DNA from: Acidocella sp.
GTDB taxonomy: Bacteria; Pseudomonadota; Alphaproteobacteria; Acetobacterales; Acetobacteraceae
Reading direction: 5' to 3'
DNA length: 64,000 nt
Assembly (NCBI GenBank): GCA_031291755.1
Contig: JARLIK010000019.1
Span: 124,001 to 188,000 of the forward strand
In this document: positions 9,285-17,800 of the stretch, in pieces
Position numbering within the stretch: position 1 is the first letter of the stretch
Layout: every line of letters begins with the position of its first letter
Made by a program: the position numbers and the translations under genes
The notes under the pieces: model-generated
What the model saw: the letters and a program-made list of their open reading frames with translations, nothing else
Database searches by the model: none
Told to the model about the DNA's origin: nothing

Positions 9285-10723
9285 TAAAGCGGCAATGTGA
9301 TTCTGGCGCGAAGTCCTCCGCCATGCATATTCAATAGAGCGATATCTCCGCCATGCGCTCGTATGATGTTCCGGGCAATCGAGAGTCCCAGACCAGAGCC
9401 TCCGGTCTCACGGTTTCGGCTCGATTCAAGCCGCCGGAAAGGTTCGAACACAACTTCGGAGTCTGCAGTGGGAATACCTGGACCATTATCCTCGACGTCG
9501 ATCTGAATTGTTCCGGGGTCTTTTTGGGTTAGCCGTATTCTGGCGGCATCGCCGTATTTCAACGCGTTATTGACGAGATTTACGATCGCGCGTTTGAGGC
9601 TCAATGGCCGCGCATTGATGGCGAGATGCTCCGGTCCGTCGTAACTTAGCGCCCCAGCCCTCTCGGGCAAGCCGTCACCAGCCTCATCGAGAATGGTCCG
9701 TAACAGGCTGGGAAGATCGATGCGAGTAACGGCTTCAGTCGCAGCGATATCGCGCCCAAAAGCCAGTGTGGCTGCGACCATGGCTTCCATTTCATCCAAA
9801 TCGGCCAGCATTTTAAGGCGCTGTTCATCATCATCCATATACTCGGCTCGCAGTTTCAGCCGTGTGATGGGTGTCCGCAAATCATGACCAATGGCAGTAA
9901 TCAGAAACGTTCGATCTTCAACGAACTTTCGGATTCGGGAAGCCATCGTGTTAAACGCGACGGCAGCCGTGACAAGCTCAGCTGGTCCCGTTTCAGGAAG
10001 GTCGGGCGCGTTTGCCACGTCGCGGCCCAGTCTTTCTGCAGCGAAGGCCAATGTGCGAACGGGAATGAGCAATTGCCGGACCGCCCAGAAAATCATCACG
10101 CCACCGAGCAAAGACATGACAATGAAGGCCGTGCCGAATTCCGGCGATCGCCATGGTTCAGGGCGTGTAATGGGCGACTCGATGCTGAGCCACATCATAG
10201 GTGCCCGTAGTTGCAGCTTTGGGCCAGAATTTGGCGACGGAGATTCCTCATCATCCGGTGGTAAGGTAAATGGCGGATGGATGTCCGCTTGGTTGTCGGG
10301 AAGAGCAAAACTGACGATATAGCGTGTTGGATTTACGGCGCCGCGCAGTTCCAGCCCACGAGGGCGAATGGCGGGTGGAATACCATATCCGATGATGCTT
10401 GCTCGCAGAATTTGTCTTGCCGCCAAGGGGAGGGCAAATGTGGTATTACGGGACGGTGGCGAATTGCTGAGGCTAATCACATCGCCACTGGGAATTGGTT
10501 CTGTTCCGAGCAGGGCAGCTCGCTGGTCCGGCGCAATGGCTGCAACGTGACGGTAAATGATGACGTCTTGAGTGGCTATGACACGTTGCTGTTCGATGCG
10601 GGCGAGATTGATCTGGTTGACAGTATGAATGCCTAGACCGAGCGCTTGTATGATCGCGAAGCCGAACAATAAAATGAGAATTGTCCTGCCGGCGAGACTT
10701 TGCGGCCGGAGAGACAATGTCAC
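9284..10723 (-). CDS. Two-component sensor histidine kinase, EnvZ-like
   Basis: A 479-residue membrane kinase. An N-terminal transmembrane helix (TILILLFGFAIIQALGLGI) is followed by a periplasmic sensor region of about 150 residues, a second helix (FIVMSLLGGVMIFWAV, near 200-215), a HAMP linker, a HisKA dimerisation helix with the phospho-accepting His in AIGHDLRTPITRLKLRAEY near residue 280, and a HATPase domain with NLVNNALKYGD, DNGPGIP and GGSGLGLSIARNI. The organisation matches EnvZ-type kinases paired with OmpR-family regulators. Its ATG overlaps the regulator's stop by 4 bp. The periplasmic domain is proline-rich and unlike classical EnvZ, so the stimulus cannot be assigned. Confidence 0.92.
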   Translation of the reverse strand: MTLSLRPQSLAGRTILILLFGFAIIQALGLGIHTVNQINLARIEQQRVIATQDVIIYRHVAAIAPDQRAALLGTEPIPSGDVISLSNSPPSRNTTFALPLAARQILRASIIGYGIPPAIRPRGLELRGAVNPTRYIVSFALPDNQADIHPPFTLPPDDEESPSPNSGPKLQLRAPMMWLSIESPITRPEPWRSPEFGTAFIVMSLLGGVMIFWAVRQLLIPVRTLAFAAERLGRDVANAPDLPETGPAELVTAAVAFNTMASRIRKFVEDRTFLITAIGHDLRTPITRLKLRAEYMDDDEQRLKMLADLDEMEAMVAATLAFGRDIAATEAVTRIDLPSLLRTILDEAGDGLPERAGALSYDGPEHLAINARPLSLKRAIVNLVNNALKYGDAARIRLTQKDPGTIQIDVEDNGPGIPTADSEVVFEPFRRLESSRNRETGGSGLGLSIARNIIRAHGGDIALLNMHGGGLRARITLPL

Positions 10724-11439
10724 GTGCGCTCGACCGGTGTCGACAGAACGTAGCCGCCGCCTCGTACTGTTTTTATGAGTTGGGCGTTTCGTCCGTCATC
10801 TTCTAATTTGCGCCGTAACCGGGATACGGCAACATCGATCGCGCGGTCAAAAGGTCCTGCTTGCCGCCCACGCAACAAGTCCAACAGCATGTCCCGGGTG
10901 AGGACCCGGTTTGGCCGGTCCAGGAGGGCTAGCAACAATTCATACTCACCGCCGGTGATAGCAACTTCGATACCCGATGGGTCCAATAGCCGGCGGCGGG
11001 CTGTTTCAAGTAACCAGCCCGAAAACCGGTAAGTTTTGGCCGTGTTTTCGGATACGCGGTCTTCCGTTTCACTGGTCCGGCGCAGCACAGCACGAATCCG
11101 CGCCAGCAGTTCGCGTGGATTGAATGGTTTTGTGACATAATCATCAGCGCCTAACTCAAGGCCGATAATTCGGTCAGTTTCTTCAGCCATCGCCGTCAGC
11201 ATAACAATCGGGACATTTGTCTCAGATCTGAGCCAACGCGCCAAGTCTAACCCACCCTCGCCGGGCAGCATCAGATCAAGTACAACAAGATGAAAATGCC
11301 CATTCATAAAGGCCCGGCGTGCCTCCTTGCCGTCTCGCGCTGTCGTGACTCTTAGCCGTTGGCGTTCAAGGAATTTTGCAAGCAAGTCACGGATTTCACG
11401 GTCATCATCAACGACCAAAATATGCGGCATGGTTTCCAT
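10720..11439 (-). CDS. OmpR-family response regulator
   Basis: A receiver plus winged-helix regulator of 239 residues from ATG 11439; ATG 11430 is equally possible because neither has a strong ribosome site. The receiver has the acidic pocket VVDDDRE, the phospho-acceptor Asp near residue 55 in LVVLDLMLPGEGG, and LGADDYVTKPF with the conserved Lys. The C-terminal Trans_reg_C domain contains GGEYELLLALLDRPNRVLTRDMLLDLLRG and the recognition region FDRAIDVAVSRLRRKL. It is the first gene of the regulator-kinase-dedA operon. A tandem 10-bp repeat about 40-60 bp upstream is a candidate autoregulatory site. Confidence 0.93.
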   Translation of the reverse strand: METMPHILVVDDDREIRDLLAKFLERQRLRVTTARDGKEARRAFMNGHFHLVVLDLMLPGEGGLDLARWLRSETNVPIVMLTAMAEETDRIIGLELGADDYVTKPFNPRELLARIRAVLRRTSETEDRVSENTAKTYRFSGWLLETARRRLLDPSGIEVAITGGEYELLLALLDRPNRVLTRDMLLDLLRGRQAGPFDRAIDVAVSRLRRKLEDDGRNAQLIKTVRGGGYVLSTPVERT

Positions 11440-11481
11440 AGCTGTTACAATAGCGTCTGATGGGTGTGTTTGGCAGTCTGT

Positions 11482-11501
11482 GTTGCAATTAGTTGCAATT
11501 T
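11482..11501. promoter_or_regulatory. Tandem GTTGCAATT repeat, candidate response-regulator operator
   Basis: Two copies of GTTGCAATT stand head to tail with a 10-bp period (11482-11490 and 11492-11500), 43 bp upstream of the response-regulator start. OmpR-family regulators commonly bind direct repeats spaced about one helical turn apart, so autoregulation of the operon is a reasonable inference. Regulation of the divergent ornithine decarboxylase transcript from the same site is also possible. Binding is not shown by sequence alone. Confidence 0.5.
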
Positions 11502-11640
11502 GCACCACCGCGCCCCACCGGCATTCCGCTGCCGTGGCCGGTAAGGCTTGGTAAAAATTTCTCTTGCGTTGGCATGCTATTGGCCCTATTGGGCCGCTCA
11601 CGCAGCAACGCACGTGCCTCTGCCGCTTCTTCAAGCTTTT

Positions 11641-11694
11641 ATGGAGGGTGGTTACGCAACGACGTCAAGCGTTCTGGCAGCACTGCTGGCTTAA
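11641..11694 (+). CDS. Possible 17-residue upstream peptide in the decarboxylase leader
   Basis: ATG 11641 opens a 17-codon frame reading MEGGYATTSSVLAALLA and ending at TAA 11692-11694. There is no convincing ribosome site before it, so it may be fortuitous. I list it because it ends just before the AAGGAG that serves the next mini-frame, an arrangement that would allow translational coupling within the leader. Confidence 0.2.
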   Translation: MEGGYATTSSVLAALLA

Positions 11695-11715
11695 CCTGCA
11701 AAGGAGAAGCCGAAA

Positions 11716-11766
11716 GTGGCTGGTTCGTTGGACCGTTTTGTAACCTATGCCCGTCGCCTTATCTGA
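11716..11766 (+). CDS. Possible 16-residue leader peptide upstream of ornithine decarboxylase
   Basis: GTG 11716 is preceded by a consensus AAGGAG at 11701-11706 with 9 bases of spacing and reads MAGSLDRFVTYARRLI before TGA 11764-11766. It ends 31 bases before the decarboxylase ATG. A ribosome site this strong in front of a 16-codon frame suggests a translated leader. In enterobacteria the speF gene is controlled by a translated leader peptide that arrests in response to ornithine; equivalence here is inference only. Confidence 0.4.
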   Translation: MAGSLDRFVTYARRLI

Positions 11767-11797
11767 AAGGCGGGCTTCCATAGAAAGGCTCGTTGTG

Positions 11798-12922
11798 ATG
11801 ACCCCAAAAGTCGCCGCTTTCCTTGATTCTTCGGCCTTGGCTACGCCGTTTCTGGCGCTCGATCTTGAAAAGGTTGCGGACAACTATGCCGCCATGCGCC
11901 GTGCGCTCCCGACGGCTAAGATCTATTATGCTGTGAAGGCCAATCCAGCGGAGCCCATTTTGCGCTTGCTGGCGGGCTTGGGCTCTTGCTTTGATGCCGC
12001 CAGCATTCACGAAATTGAACAGTGTATTGCTGTGGGGGCACCAGCGGCCGCAATCAGCTTTGGTAACACTGTGAAGAAGCCAAGTGCCATCGCGGCGGCT
12101 TATGCCTTGGGTGTGCCTCTCTATGCCTTTGATTCTATTGAAGAATTGCAAAAAATTGCGCTCCATGCGCCGGGCTCAAAGGTTTATTGCCGGATCGCTG
12201 TCAATAACACCGGGGCTGAATGGCCGCTGTCCAAAAAGTTTGGAACGACGCTGGATTTGGCACGGGATCTGATGTTGAAGGCAGGTGAATTTGGCCTCAT
12301 CCCCTACGGGCTCTCGTTTCATGTGGGTAGTCAACAGACCGCCACAGACGCTTATGAGCTGGCAATTTCCGAGGTGGCGATGCTGTTCACGGATTTGAAA
12401 GCCGCCGGTATCGAGTTGAAAATGCTTAATTTAGGCGGCGGTTTCCCGATTCGCTATCAAGATGATGTTCCGAGCACCGATATGTTTGGTGACGTGATCA
12501 TGCACGCGATGACCAGCCATTTTGGCAATGATCTTCCTGACATGCTGATCGAGCCAGGCCGTGCGATGGTCGGCAATGCAGGGGTGGTTGCCGCGGAGGT
12601 CGTGTTGGTTTGCCGCCGGATGCCGCAGGATGAGCGCCGTTGGGTGTATCTTGATATTGGCCGGTTTGGTGGGCTTGCTGAAACCGAAGGCGAGGCGATC
12701 CGCTACAATATTACGGCGGGATCAGGGGCCACCGGGCCGGTTGTTCTGGCGGGACCCAGCTGCGATGGCGTGGATATAATGTATGAAAAAACTCCATACC
12801 GGCTGCCGCTTGATCTGCAGGCGGGAGAACGGGTGCTGATCCATAACGCCGGCGCTTATGTGACAAGTTACGCCAGCCAGAATTTTAATGGTTTCGCTCC
12901 GCTGACTGAATACTATCTGTAA
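11798..12922 (+). CDS. Ornithine decarboxylase, alanine-racemase-fold (group IV) type
   Basis: This PLP enzyme decarboxylates ornithine to putrescine, the first step of polyamine synthesis in this lineage. The 374-residue protein has the PLP lysine in YYAVKANPAEP (Lys47), SCFDAASIHEIE, the glycine-rich phosphate loop LNLGGGFPIRYQ, EPGRAMVGNAG and the dimer-interface Cys in GPSCDGVDIMYEK. The CDGVD version favours ornithine/lysine over diaminopimelate decarboxylase. ATG 11798 has GAAAGG 11 bases upstream. A long untranslated leader precedes it. The ABC importer at 19.4-21.7 kb is of the basic-amino-acid class and could supply substrate. Confidence 0.88.
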   Translation: MTPKVAAFLDSSALATPFLALDLEKVADNYAAMRRALPTAKIYYAVKANPAEPILRLLAGLGSCFDAASIHEIEQCIAVGAPAAAISFGNTVKKPSAIAAAYALGVPLYAFDSIEELQKIALHAPGSKVYCRIAVNNTGAEWPLSKKFGTTLDLARDLMLKAGEFGLIPYGLSFHVGSQQTATDAYELAISEVAMLFTDLKAAGIELKMLNLGGGFPIRYQDDVPSTDMFGDVIMHAMTSHFGNDLPDMLIEPGRAMVGNAGVVAAEVVLVCRRMPQDERRWVYLDIGRFGGLAETEGEAIRYNITAGSGATGPVVLAGPSCDGVDIMYEKTPYRLPLDLQAGERVLIHNAGAYVTSYASQNFNGFAPLTEYYL

Positions 12923-12976
12923 GGGGTCGTGCGGGCCATAAGGCTCGCGCCAACCTCGCAACAGGGAGTTTATGGC

Positions 12977-13675
12977 ATGTCGGATATCAAACTTAACGCC
13001 GCCGACGGTTCGGGGCAGTTCAATGCTTATGTAGTTGAACCAAAGGGTAAGCCTGCCGGTGCTGTCGTGGTCATCCAGGAGATTTTTGGCGTTAACGACT
13101 CGCTGCGTGCCACCTGTGAGGAGCTGGCGGCCATGGGGTTTATCGCGGTAGCCCCGGATTTGTTTTGGCGGCAGGAGCCGGGCGTGAATTTGACCGATAA
13201 ATCTGATGCTGAATGGCAGAAGGCCTTTGCCTTGATGAATGGGTTTGACCAGGGCAAGGGCGTTGAGGACCTCAAGGTCACGCTGGCAGCCGCCCGGAAA
13301 CTGCCGGGATGTAATGGCAAGGCCGGGACCATTGGTTTTTGCCTGGGTGGCCGGCTGGCGGTGATGATGGCAACACGCTCGGACGCGGATGTGAATGTCT
13401 CATATTATGGGGTGGGCCTTGACGGGCTGGTCCCGGAATTTGAAAATATTAATGCTCCCCTGATGCTCCATATTGCTGAAAAGGATGAATTTTCGTCGCC
13501 GGCGGTGGTGGATGCGGTTCTTGAAGGCATCGAGGATAGTGAGTTTGTGGATGCCTTTGTGTATCCGGATGTCCAGCATGCGTTTGCCCGGGTAAATGGC
13601 GTGCATTACGACGCACGGGCGGCAACAATCGCCAATGGCCGGACGGCGGAAATTTTAGCTGACATCCTCGGTTGA
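12977..13675 (+). CDS. Dienelactone hydrolase-family protein
   Basis: A 232-residue alpha/beta hydrolase of the carboxymethylenebutenolidase family. The catalytic Cys sits in the nucleophile elbow GFCLGGRLAV, the acid is probably Asp in HIAEKDEFSSP, and the His is in PDVQHAFARVN. An early VVVIQEIFGVND motif is typical of the family. The natural substrate of such chromosomal copies is often unknown, so I do not infer aromatic degradation. CAGGGAG precedes ATG 12977. The last bases overlap the TTG start of the next gene, suggesting translational coupling. Confidence 0.88.
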   Translation: MSDIKLNAADGSGQFNAYVVEPKGKPAGAVVVIQEIFGVNDSLRATCEELAAMGFIAVAPDLFWRQEPGVNLTDKSDAEWQKAFALMNGFDQGKGVEDLKVTLAAARKLPGCNGKAGTIGFCLGGRLAVMMATRSDADVNVSYYGVGLDGLVPEFENINAPLMLHIAEKDEFSSPAVVDAVLEGIEDSEFVDAFVYPDVQHAFARVNGVHYDARAATIANGRTAEILADILG

Positions 13676-14832
13676 TATCTCGCCGCGCTTTCGCCGCTGG
13701 GGTTGCGCTGATCCCGGCGGCGGCTTGGTGTGAAGATAAGCCGCTGGCGATGCGGCTCGCCAGTGCCATTCAGAACGCCATGGCCGTGTTGCCGGCGGGA
13801 CCGGTGTTGCTGAATAGTTTTGTGGTCGATACCGGGCCGAATTTGGGTGATTTTGACCTTACCCAGGCCAATGCGGCTTATGTGTATGACAACGCTCTGG
13901 CTGGACTCGCGCTGCTGGCGGTGGGCGACCGGGGAAATGCGTTACGCATCGGCGACGCGCTGGCAATCGCGCAGTCGCATGATCGTTATTGGCATGACGG
14001 CAGATTGCGAAATGCCTATCAGGCTGGGGTGATGTCGGTGCCGGCGAAGCTACCGGGCTGGTGGGATACCAAAGCGAGAAGTTGGCAGGAAGATCCCTAC
14101 CAGGTGGGCTCGCAAACCGGCCCTGTGGCCTGGGCGATGTTGCTATGGTCGGCGCTCGGGCAAGCCGATGCTGCCAACCGGGCGGGTAACTGGCTGGACG
14201 AACAATTGCGGGCCAGCAACGGCTATTATGGCGGATTTTATGGCTTCGAGCCTCATCAGGTGAAATTATCCTGGCAGAGCACTGAGCAGAATACCGACCT
14301 AAGCGTTGCGTTCGGAAAGTTGAGCCGCCTGGAAGATTCTCATCATGCGGAGCATTTTGTTCGCGCCATGTTTGATCAACAAAGGGGGGTATTTAACGCT
14401 GGCACGTCACCCTCTGGAACGCAGAATATATTATTGGCGGCTGATGCCGGAATCTGGCCGTACCTGGCCGGTATCGGCTCGGCCAATTCCGCTCTTGCGG
14501 CGATAAAGTCTTTGACGCGTGGTGCAGGAATTGGATTCTCGGCGGTAAGTTCCGGCACATGGATGGAAGGCACAGGCTTTGCCGCCTTAGCCTTGCATGG
14601 GCTTAATGATCGTTTGGCTGGTAGGTTCATGGCTACGATCGAGGCCAATATATCCCCGTCGGGCTATATCTATGCTTCGGTTGAACCGCGGCTTTCGACT
14701 GGGTTGACGGTAGGGCCTTCTTTGCAGGCGGGTGTTCCGGAACAGACATTCAACTATTTCCGGCGTCCGGCCTTGGCGCCAACGGCTTGGGCGGTACTGG
14801 CAGCACTGGATGTTAATCCGCTGGCGCGATAG
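13672..14832 (+). CDS. Exported protein with Tat-like signal, probable alpha-toroid (glycosidase-like) fold
   Basis: The 386-residue product starts at TTG 13672, overlapping the previous stop TGA (TTGA). That start places SRRAFAAGVALIPAAAW at the extreme N-terminus, a twin-arginine-like signal peptide; any later ATG would delete it. The body has repeated Trp/Tyr-rich helical segments such as AAYVYDNALAGLALLAVGDRG, LRNAYQAGV, GGFYGFEPHQ and TGFAALALHGLNDR, reminiscent of (alpha/alpha)6 toroid glycoside hydrolases. I see no confident family match or catalytic pair. Coupling to the dienelactone-hydrolase-like gene suggests a joint transcript, not necessarily a joint pathway. Confidence 0.65.
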   Translation: MISRRAFAAGVALIPAAAWCEDKPLAMRLASAIQNAMAVLPAGPVLLNSFVVDTGPNLGDFDLTQANAAYVYDNALAGLALLAVGDRGNALRIGDALAIAQSHDRYWHDGRLRNAYQAGVMSVPAKLPGWWDTKARSWQEDPYQVGSQTGPVAWAMLLWSALGQADAANRAGNWLDEQLRASNGYYGGFYGFEPHQVKLSWQSTEQNTDLSVAFGKLSRLEDSHHAEHFVRAMFDQQRGVFNAGTSPSGTQNILLAADAGIWPYLAGIGSANSALAAIKSLTRGAGIGFSAVSSGTWMEGTGFAALALHGLNDRLAGRFMATIEANISPSGYIYASVEPRLSTGLTVGPSLQAGVPEQTFNYFRRPALAPTAWAVLAALDVNPLAR

Positions 14833-14873
14833 GCTGGTGTTGTTGGATTAAAATAATTTGGTGAACCGCCTAC

Positions 14874-17800
14874 ATGCCAAGACCCGCCCGCGAAATATTG
14901 GTTTCACCGGACAGTTCGCGACCTTCGTGGGCTGTGTTTGATGCGCATTGGTATTTACGCCGCTACCAGGCGGCAAGAGAGCGTTGTGAAAATCGAATCG
15001 AAGCCGCTTTGGACGATTATCTGAATATTGGTGCCTCGTTGGCTTATTCACCAAATCCGTATTTTGATGAGGCGTTCTATTGTGCTCAAAATCCAGATGT
15101 TCTGGAACTGGTTCGCGCCGGTCATTACCAATCAGGATTTGATCATTTTTGTCAGTATGGGCATCGGGCACTATCACCGCACTGGTTGTTTGATGACCAG
15201 CATTATCAGCGGCTATACGAAGATATGTCGATTGAAAATTTGGATCAGAATGGATTTGCGGGCCGGTACGATCATTATTTGAAGTTTGGCCAATTTGAAG
15301 GCCGGCAAGCTCATTTTATTTTTGACGGCAGCTACTATCGGCAGCAGGCAATCAAAGCAGGGATTGACGCTGGTGATCTTGACACCTTTGGACCTTACAG
15401 CCTTTTTTTGAATCGACTGTACTCCAATACAACAGAACTTCCACCATCGATATATTTCAATCCGCAATGGTATATTGAGACAGGCGTGGGAGTGCAGTCA
15501 GACATAAAGAGTGGGGTGTTTCATTCGGCTATTGAGCATTATCTTTGCAATTTGAATCCTGAAATAAGAGATCCTGTTCCCGAATTTTCGGAAGTGTATT
15601 ATTGTGAAGCTAATCAAGACATAAATAGTGCTATTCAAAATGGCACATTTCGATGCGGCTATCAGCACTTTGTGCAATTTGGGGCCTTTGAGCTCAGGCG
15701 GCCAAGTCCCAATATTGATCTAGTGTATTATCGGGATATGAATCCACAAGTACGGGATGACTTGAACTCAGGCGCAGTGCGCGACGCATTTGCACATTTA
15801 CGACTAATAGGGCTTCCACAGCATCTTGTATTTATACCGGCGCAGTTGAGTCAAAGGTTGCGGGAAGACGACGCCAAACAGCTTTTTTTTGATAAAGCTC
15901 GAGATCAACTTATTTCATTTTCACGGCAAAAGATAGATTTTACTTCGGTCGATCCAGCTGTGTCTGTCGTAATGGTTTTGTTTAATAAATTTGAATTGAC
16001 GATGCAGGCGCTGGCCTCATTACGAAATAATATGGTTGGTGATATCCAGCTTATTGTTGTTGATAATGCGTCTGTTGATGATACTCGTTGGATCGACAAA
16101 TACATAACGGGAGCATCGATCCATCATCTTTCAGAAAACATCGGCTATTTGCGGGCGGCAAATCTGGCTCTTAAGGAGGTTAAAGCTGGTGCAACACTTT
16201 ATTTGAATAATGATATCGAGCTTGGTTATGAAGCCTTAAAATCAGCGCTTGCTCGGTTGGAGTCATCGCCGGATATCGGCGCGGTTGGAGGTAAAATTAT
16301 TCGTACGCATGGACTATTGCAGGAGGCGGGGTCAATTATTTGGAGTGATGGAACGACAACGGGATACATGCGCGACACTGCTCCGTCAGCACCGGAGGTA
16401 AATTTTGTCCGCGACGTTGATTATTGCTCGGCAGTATTTTTGCTTTGTCGATCAAGCATTCTGCGTACTATGCATGGTTTCGATGAAGACTACAGCCCCT
16501 CATATTACGAAGACGTTGATCTTTGTGTTCGAATTTTTCAAGCTGGTCATCGGGTCATTTATGATCCAGCCATTACGATTTATCATTATGAATACGGAAG
16601 TGCCGTTCATTCAGATGTTTCGGTCGCGTTGATGCGCCGGGGGCATAAAATATTTCAAAAAAAACACAGAGATTTTTTGGCAAAAAAATGCAATAAATTT
16701 GAAAATAATATCCTCAGAGCGCGCTCTGTTGATACTCGAGGAAAAAACATTTTATTCTTGGAAGATACTTTGCCATTACGGCATCTTGGGTCAGGCTTTG
16801 TTCGTTCCAATGATATTGTAAATGCTCTTGCACAGTTTGGATATAAAGTCTCGGTATTCCCGATTAACGGTACCGCTCAGGATTTGATCAAGATTTATGC
16901 TGATTTTCCATCTACGTCCGAACTTCTGTACAATTCTGATATAAACGGACTTGAAAAATTCCTTCGAGATCGTGAAAATTATTATGATCTACTATGGATT
17001 TCGAGAACTCATAATCTCTCCCGTATTTTGCCGATCTTATCGGAGGTTGGCATTGATCCAGAATGTTTGCCGATCATCCTTGATACCGAAGCGGTGACAT
17101 CAAACCGTGATTTTTTGAGAACTCAACTTAACGGCGAGTCGGACCAATGTGCATTTCAGAAGATGCTGGCAACTGAATTCTCCGAAATAGGGGCTTGCCG
17201 TCATGTCATTGCGGTAAACCAGATTGAGTACGAGCAGCTTCGCAGTGAGGGCGTACAAAATGTCTCGATATTAGGTACAATGCGGAAGATCGATCCAACA
17301 CAACGTGATTTTCAATCGCGAACTGACATTTTAATTGTGGCAAGCATACATCAAGCCGATAGTCCTAATCTGGATTCACTGATTTGGTATATGAACGAGA
17401 TACTTCCCGCGCTTTCTTCCGAAATGGATGAGGTTCCGGTTTTGAACGTGGTCGGCTACGTGGATCCAAGCATCGATCTATCGGTCTTTAACCATCAGTT
17501 AAAAATTAAATTTCATGGCACGGTAGCAGATCTGGCTCCCTTTTATGATTCTAATCGGCTATTTATCGCGCCAACCAGATTTGCAGCGGGTACACCTTAC
17601 AAGGTGTATGAGGCTGCCTCATTTGGGCTACCGTGCGTTGTCACGGATATTCTGGTGAAACAGTTGGGCTGGCGGGATGGCGTTGAATTGTTCTCCGCGT
17701 CGCGCAGAGATCCAAAGCGCTTTGCTGCACAGATTGCAAAATTATACGGTTCAGCAGCATCGTGGCAAATGGTTAGAAAAAATGCCATTGAACGTATTGA

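Larger units (their letters stand above)
11502..11797 (+). promoter_or_regulatory. Long 5' leader of ornithine decarboxylase, candidate speF-type leader RNA
   Basis: About 300 bases upstream of the decarboxylase carry no gene of normal size, although the window is otherwise densely packed. The stretch from about 11550 contains short inverted repeats (for example GGCTT at 11688-11692 facing AAGCC at 11707-11711, with AAGGAG in the loop) and two very short open frames. The Rfam speF motif is a conserved leader RNA found upstream of ornithine decarboxylase genes in Alphaproteobacteria, so this position in this lineage makes it a strong candidate. I cannot verify the covariance match by eye. Confidence 0.45.

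Noticed and set aside
11493-11783. 96-codon open frame through the ornithine decarboxylase leader
   Set aside because: No ribosome site and no recognisable protein; it competes with the better supported mini-frames and the leader RNA interpretation.
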